Below are positions 62,886 through 64,000 of a DNA stretch of 64,000 bases, piece after piece. How positions within the stretch are numbered: position 1 is the first letter of the stretch; the number at the start of each line of letters is the position of its first letter. Position numbers and translations under genes: made by a program. Source of the stretch: JAPOXR01 sp965116115. Its GTDB lineage: Bacteria > Pseudomonadota > Alphaproteobacteria > Rhodobacterales > Rhodobacteraceae. Under the pieces are notes generated by a model. It saw only the letters and a list, made by a program, of their open reading frames with translations. It made no database searches and was not told the origin of the DNA. The stretch covers positions 682,001 to 746,000 of the forward strand of contig OZ220486.1 of NCBI GenBank assembly GCA_965116115.1. The letters run 5' to 3'.

Positions 62886-62969
62886 GCCTCGTCAAATCGC
62901 GTAATAGCGTCTCCGCGCACTCCGCTCCACCGGAAGGCAAGACCGGAGCGTATCGAGACACTACACTCT

Positions 62970-63088
62970 AAGTTAATGCGCGGCAAACTCAAAAAAGCCG
63001 TATTATCAACACTGTGCCCTGAAGTTGATCAGCTCCGCGGACTCCTGCCGGAAAACGGGAAATTTTAAAAGCGACAGCCTTGGTAAGC
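62970..63088 (+). mobile_element. ISAs1 fragment (transposase end)
   Basis: The plus strand reads MRGKLKKAVLSTLCPEVDQL-like sequence and ends TTTTAAAAGCGACAGCCTTGG, matching the ISAs1 tail and terminus. Only about 120 bases remain. Confidence 0.7.
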
Positions 63089-63209
63089 TGCATGTTTGAC
63101 AGAACTGGCGTGTCGCAAAGCCAAGGACATAGTGAGCTTCAATCTGCGGCCCTTTTGGAATTTGTCGTTTTACGAAAAGGTTCGGATTAGCCGCCGGTGG
63201 GCCAGTTCC

Positions 63210-63758
63210 TTACGAATCCACGATATAAGCAATCACTGCTATCTTCACCCAAAGGAAAGGGGACATCCCCACCGTCGAGTCATAGGTGGTGATCTTCGCG
63301 TCATCATCAAACCATCGCGACGAGATCGCGAATGGCTTTTCCTTGAGCCCGAACAGGGTGAGGTGCTCCCTTGAATTGATCTCGATCTTAAGGCGCAGCC
63401 GTTGGGGCGGAACGTCCTCGGACTCGAATCGGTAGTTCAGCGTGATCCGCCCCTCGTTCCGCTTCCACTTCGGCCTGCCGAGCCAGGAATCGAGAACGGC
63501 GCGTAAGGCATCAAGCGTCGGGCCGATCGGCTCAGCGCGGATTTGCACCAGGTCGATGTCCTCCGAATAGCGGGCGTGCGGATCGATATGCAGCTTGTAG
63601 AGGGCGGTGCCGCCACGGAGGGCAACACTCTCGCGCAAATGCGGATGGGAGAATATCCCGACCAGTGCGCGGCTGATGACCAGATCCTGCTCGACCTGAA
63701 AATCCTCGACCCAAGGCGCCCGCGCGCGCCACTCCGTGATGTAGTCGTGCGGGATCAT
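63210..63758 (-). pseudogene. abiEii: AbiEii-type nucleotidyltransferase toxin, truncated
   Basis: The N-terminal two thirds of a type IV toxin: LRESVALRGGTALYKLHI and ARYSEDIDLVQI hold the nucleotidyltransferase GG and DxD motifs, then LRLKIEINSREHLTLFGLKEKPFA. Homology ends at ITTYD (about 63268); intact relatives continue with a conserved LEELLGTKLRALYQR-like stretch, which is missing. The break coincides with GGGGATGTCCCC (63269-63258), like the tip of the IS256 inverted repeat here. About 180 residues remain of the usual 280-300, so the toxin is probably inactive. Confidence 0.75.
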
Positions 63759-64000
63759 GCCTCGATCTCCACATCCGCATTGACGTCCAGTTTCCAGCCA
63801 GCGTCACGCATCGCACCCTCGCGCGGCATGGCGGGGATGAGTGGCGTGATGTCCCGCGCTTCCTCTTGAACGTGGCGCTTGAGGAGTTCGGCCTTGTCCG
63901 CCTCCCCCGCCACGTCCAGCAGATCGCCCAGCCGTTGCGCCCACGGCATGGGCGCCGTTCGGGTCGCTGCGACCAGTCGCGCGGGATCGATCCGTTCGGC
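63755..64000 (-). CDS. abiEi: AbiEi-type antitoxin, C-terminal part (partial)
   Basis: The frame is open from the window edge to 63755 (81 codons). It reads IDPARLVAATRTAPMPWAQR, then LGDLLDVAGEADKAELLKRHV and PAMPREGAMRDAGWKLDVNADVE, the C-terminal domain of AbiEi-family transcriptional antitoxins. The stop overlaps the toxin start by 4 bases (ATGA), the standard AbiE operon arrangement. Confidence 0.8.
   Translation of the reverse strand, partial: AERIDPARLVAATRTAPMPWAQRLGDLLDVAGEADKAELLKRHVQEEARDITPLIPAMPREGAMRDAGWKLDVNADVEIEA

Overview
The window is high-GC bacterial chromosome (by eye a little above 60% G+C) from an alphaproteobacterium. The evidence is gene order and gene content: rpsT, a rhodanese gene, dnaA, dnaN and recF in one direction, with ubiE/ubiB and mutM nearby; hemD, a mitofilin-like gene and hemY in series next to a divergent tsaD; an IalB-family gene next to rlmN; and a phasin gene. 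It is very rich in insertion sequences. I count four IS630 copies plus fragments, four ISAs1 copies plus fragments, two IS256, two IS5 groups, one IS66, one IS30, and one IS4-type element with a DruA domain. Many are broken or nested, and some host genes are decayed. This suggests relaxed selection or recent IS expansion, as in host-associated lineages, but the sequence alone does not prove a lifestyle.

Layout. 1-3.3 kb: tail of an autotransporter, then an ISAs1 interrupted by IS630. 3.7-5.7 kb: an IS256 that landed on the operator of a Phd/RelE-type toxin-antitoxin pair. 5.7-7.9 kb: IS630 and IS5. 8.3-13.3 kb: tsaD (minus) and hemD, mitofilin-like, hemY (plus). 13.5-15.0 kb: decayed glycosylase gene and IS scraps. 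15.1-17.9 kb: autotransporter 1 with a G11 tract. 18.1-22.3 kb: IS630, IS66, IS5. 22.4-25.2 kb: dgkA, tRNA-Thr and a lower-GC three-gene cassette of uncharacterised proteins. 25.7-27.1 kb: second IS256. 27.5-37.0 kb: conserved core (ubiB, ubiE, mutM, enoyl-CoA hydratase, rpsT, rhodanese, dnaA, dnaN, recF). 37.6-39.1 kb: surface lipoprotein metalloprotease between IS630 ends. 40.2-43.3 kb: phasin, mtgA, GST, queG. 44.1-47.7 kb: autotransporter 2 with a G9 tract and nine repeats of about 60 residues. 48-52.5 kb: ISAs1 and an IS30 interrupted by the DruA-IS4 element. 53-60.9 kb: SDR gene, two L,D-transpeptidases, CAP lipoprotein, rlmN, IalB, leuC, leuD. 61.3-64 kb: ISAs1, a coiled-coil membrane protein and a truncated AbiE toxin-antitoxin pair.

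The most interesting signals are: (i) long G tracts placed between the ribosome binding site and the signal peptide of two paralogous autotransporters, out of frame in this assembly, which looks like slipped-strand phase variation of surface proteins; (ii) the three-gene cassette at 23.2-25.2 kb; (iii) a DruA-like domain fused to a Tn5/IS4-type transposase in a complete element with inverted repeats and a 9-bp target duplication; (iv) IS630 copies that share inactivating changes, suggesting mobilisation in trans. Homology calls rest on recognition of motifs and families by eye; no search was run.
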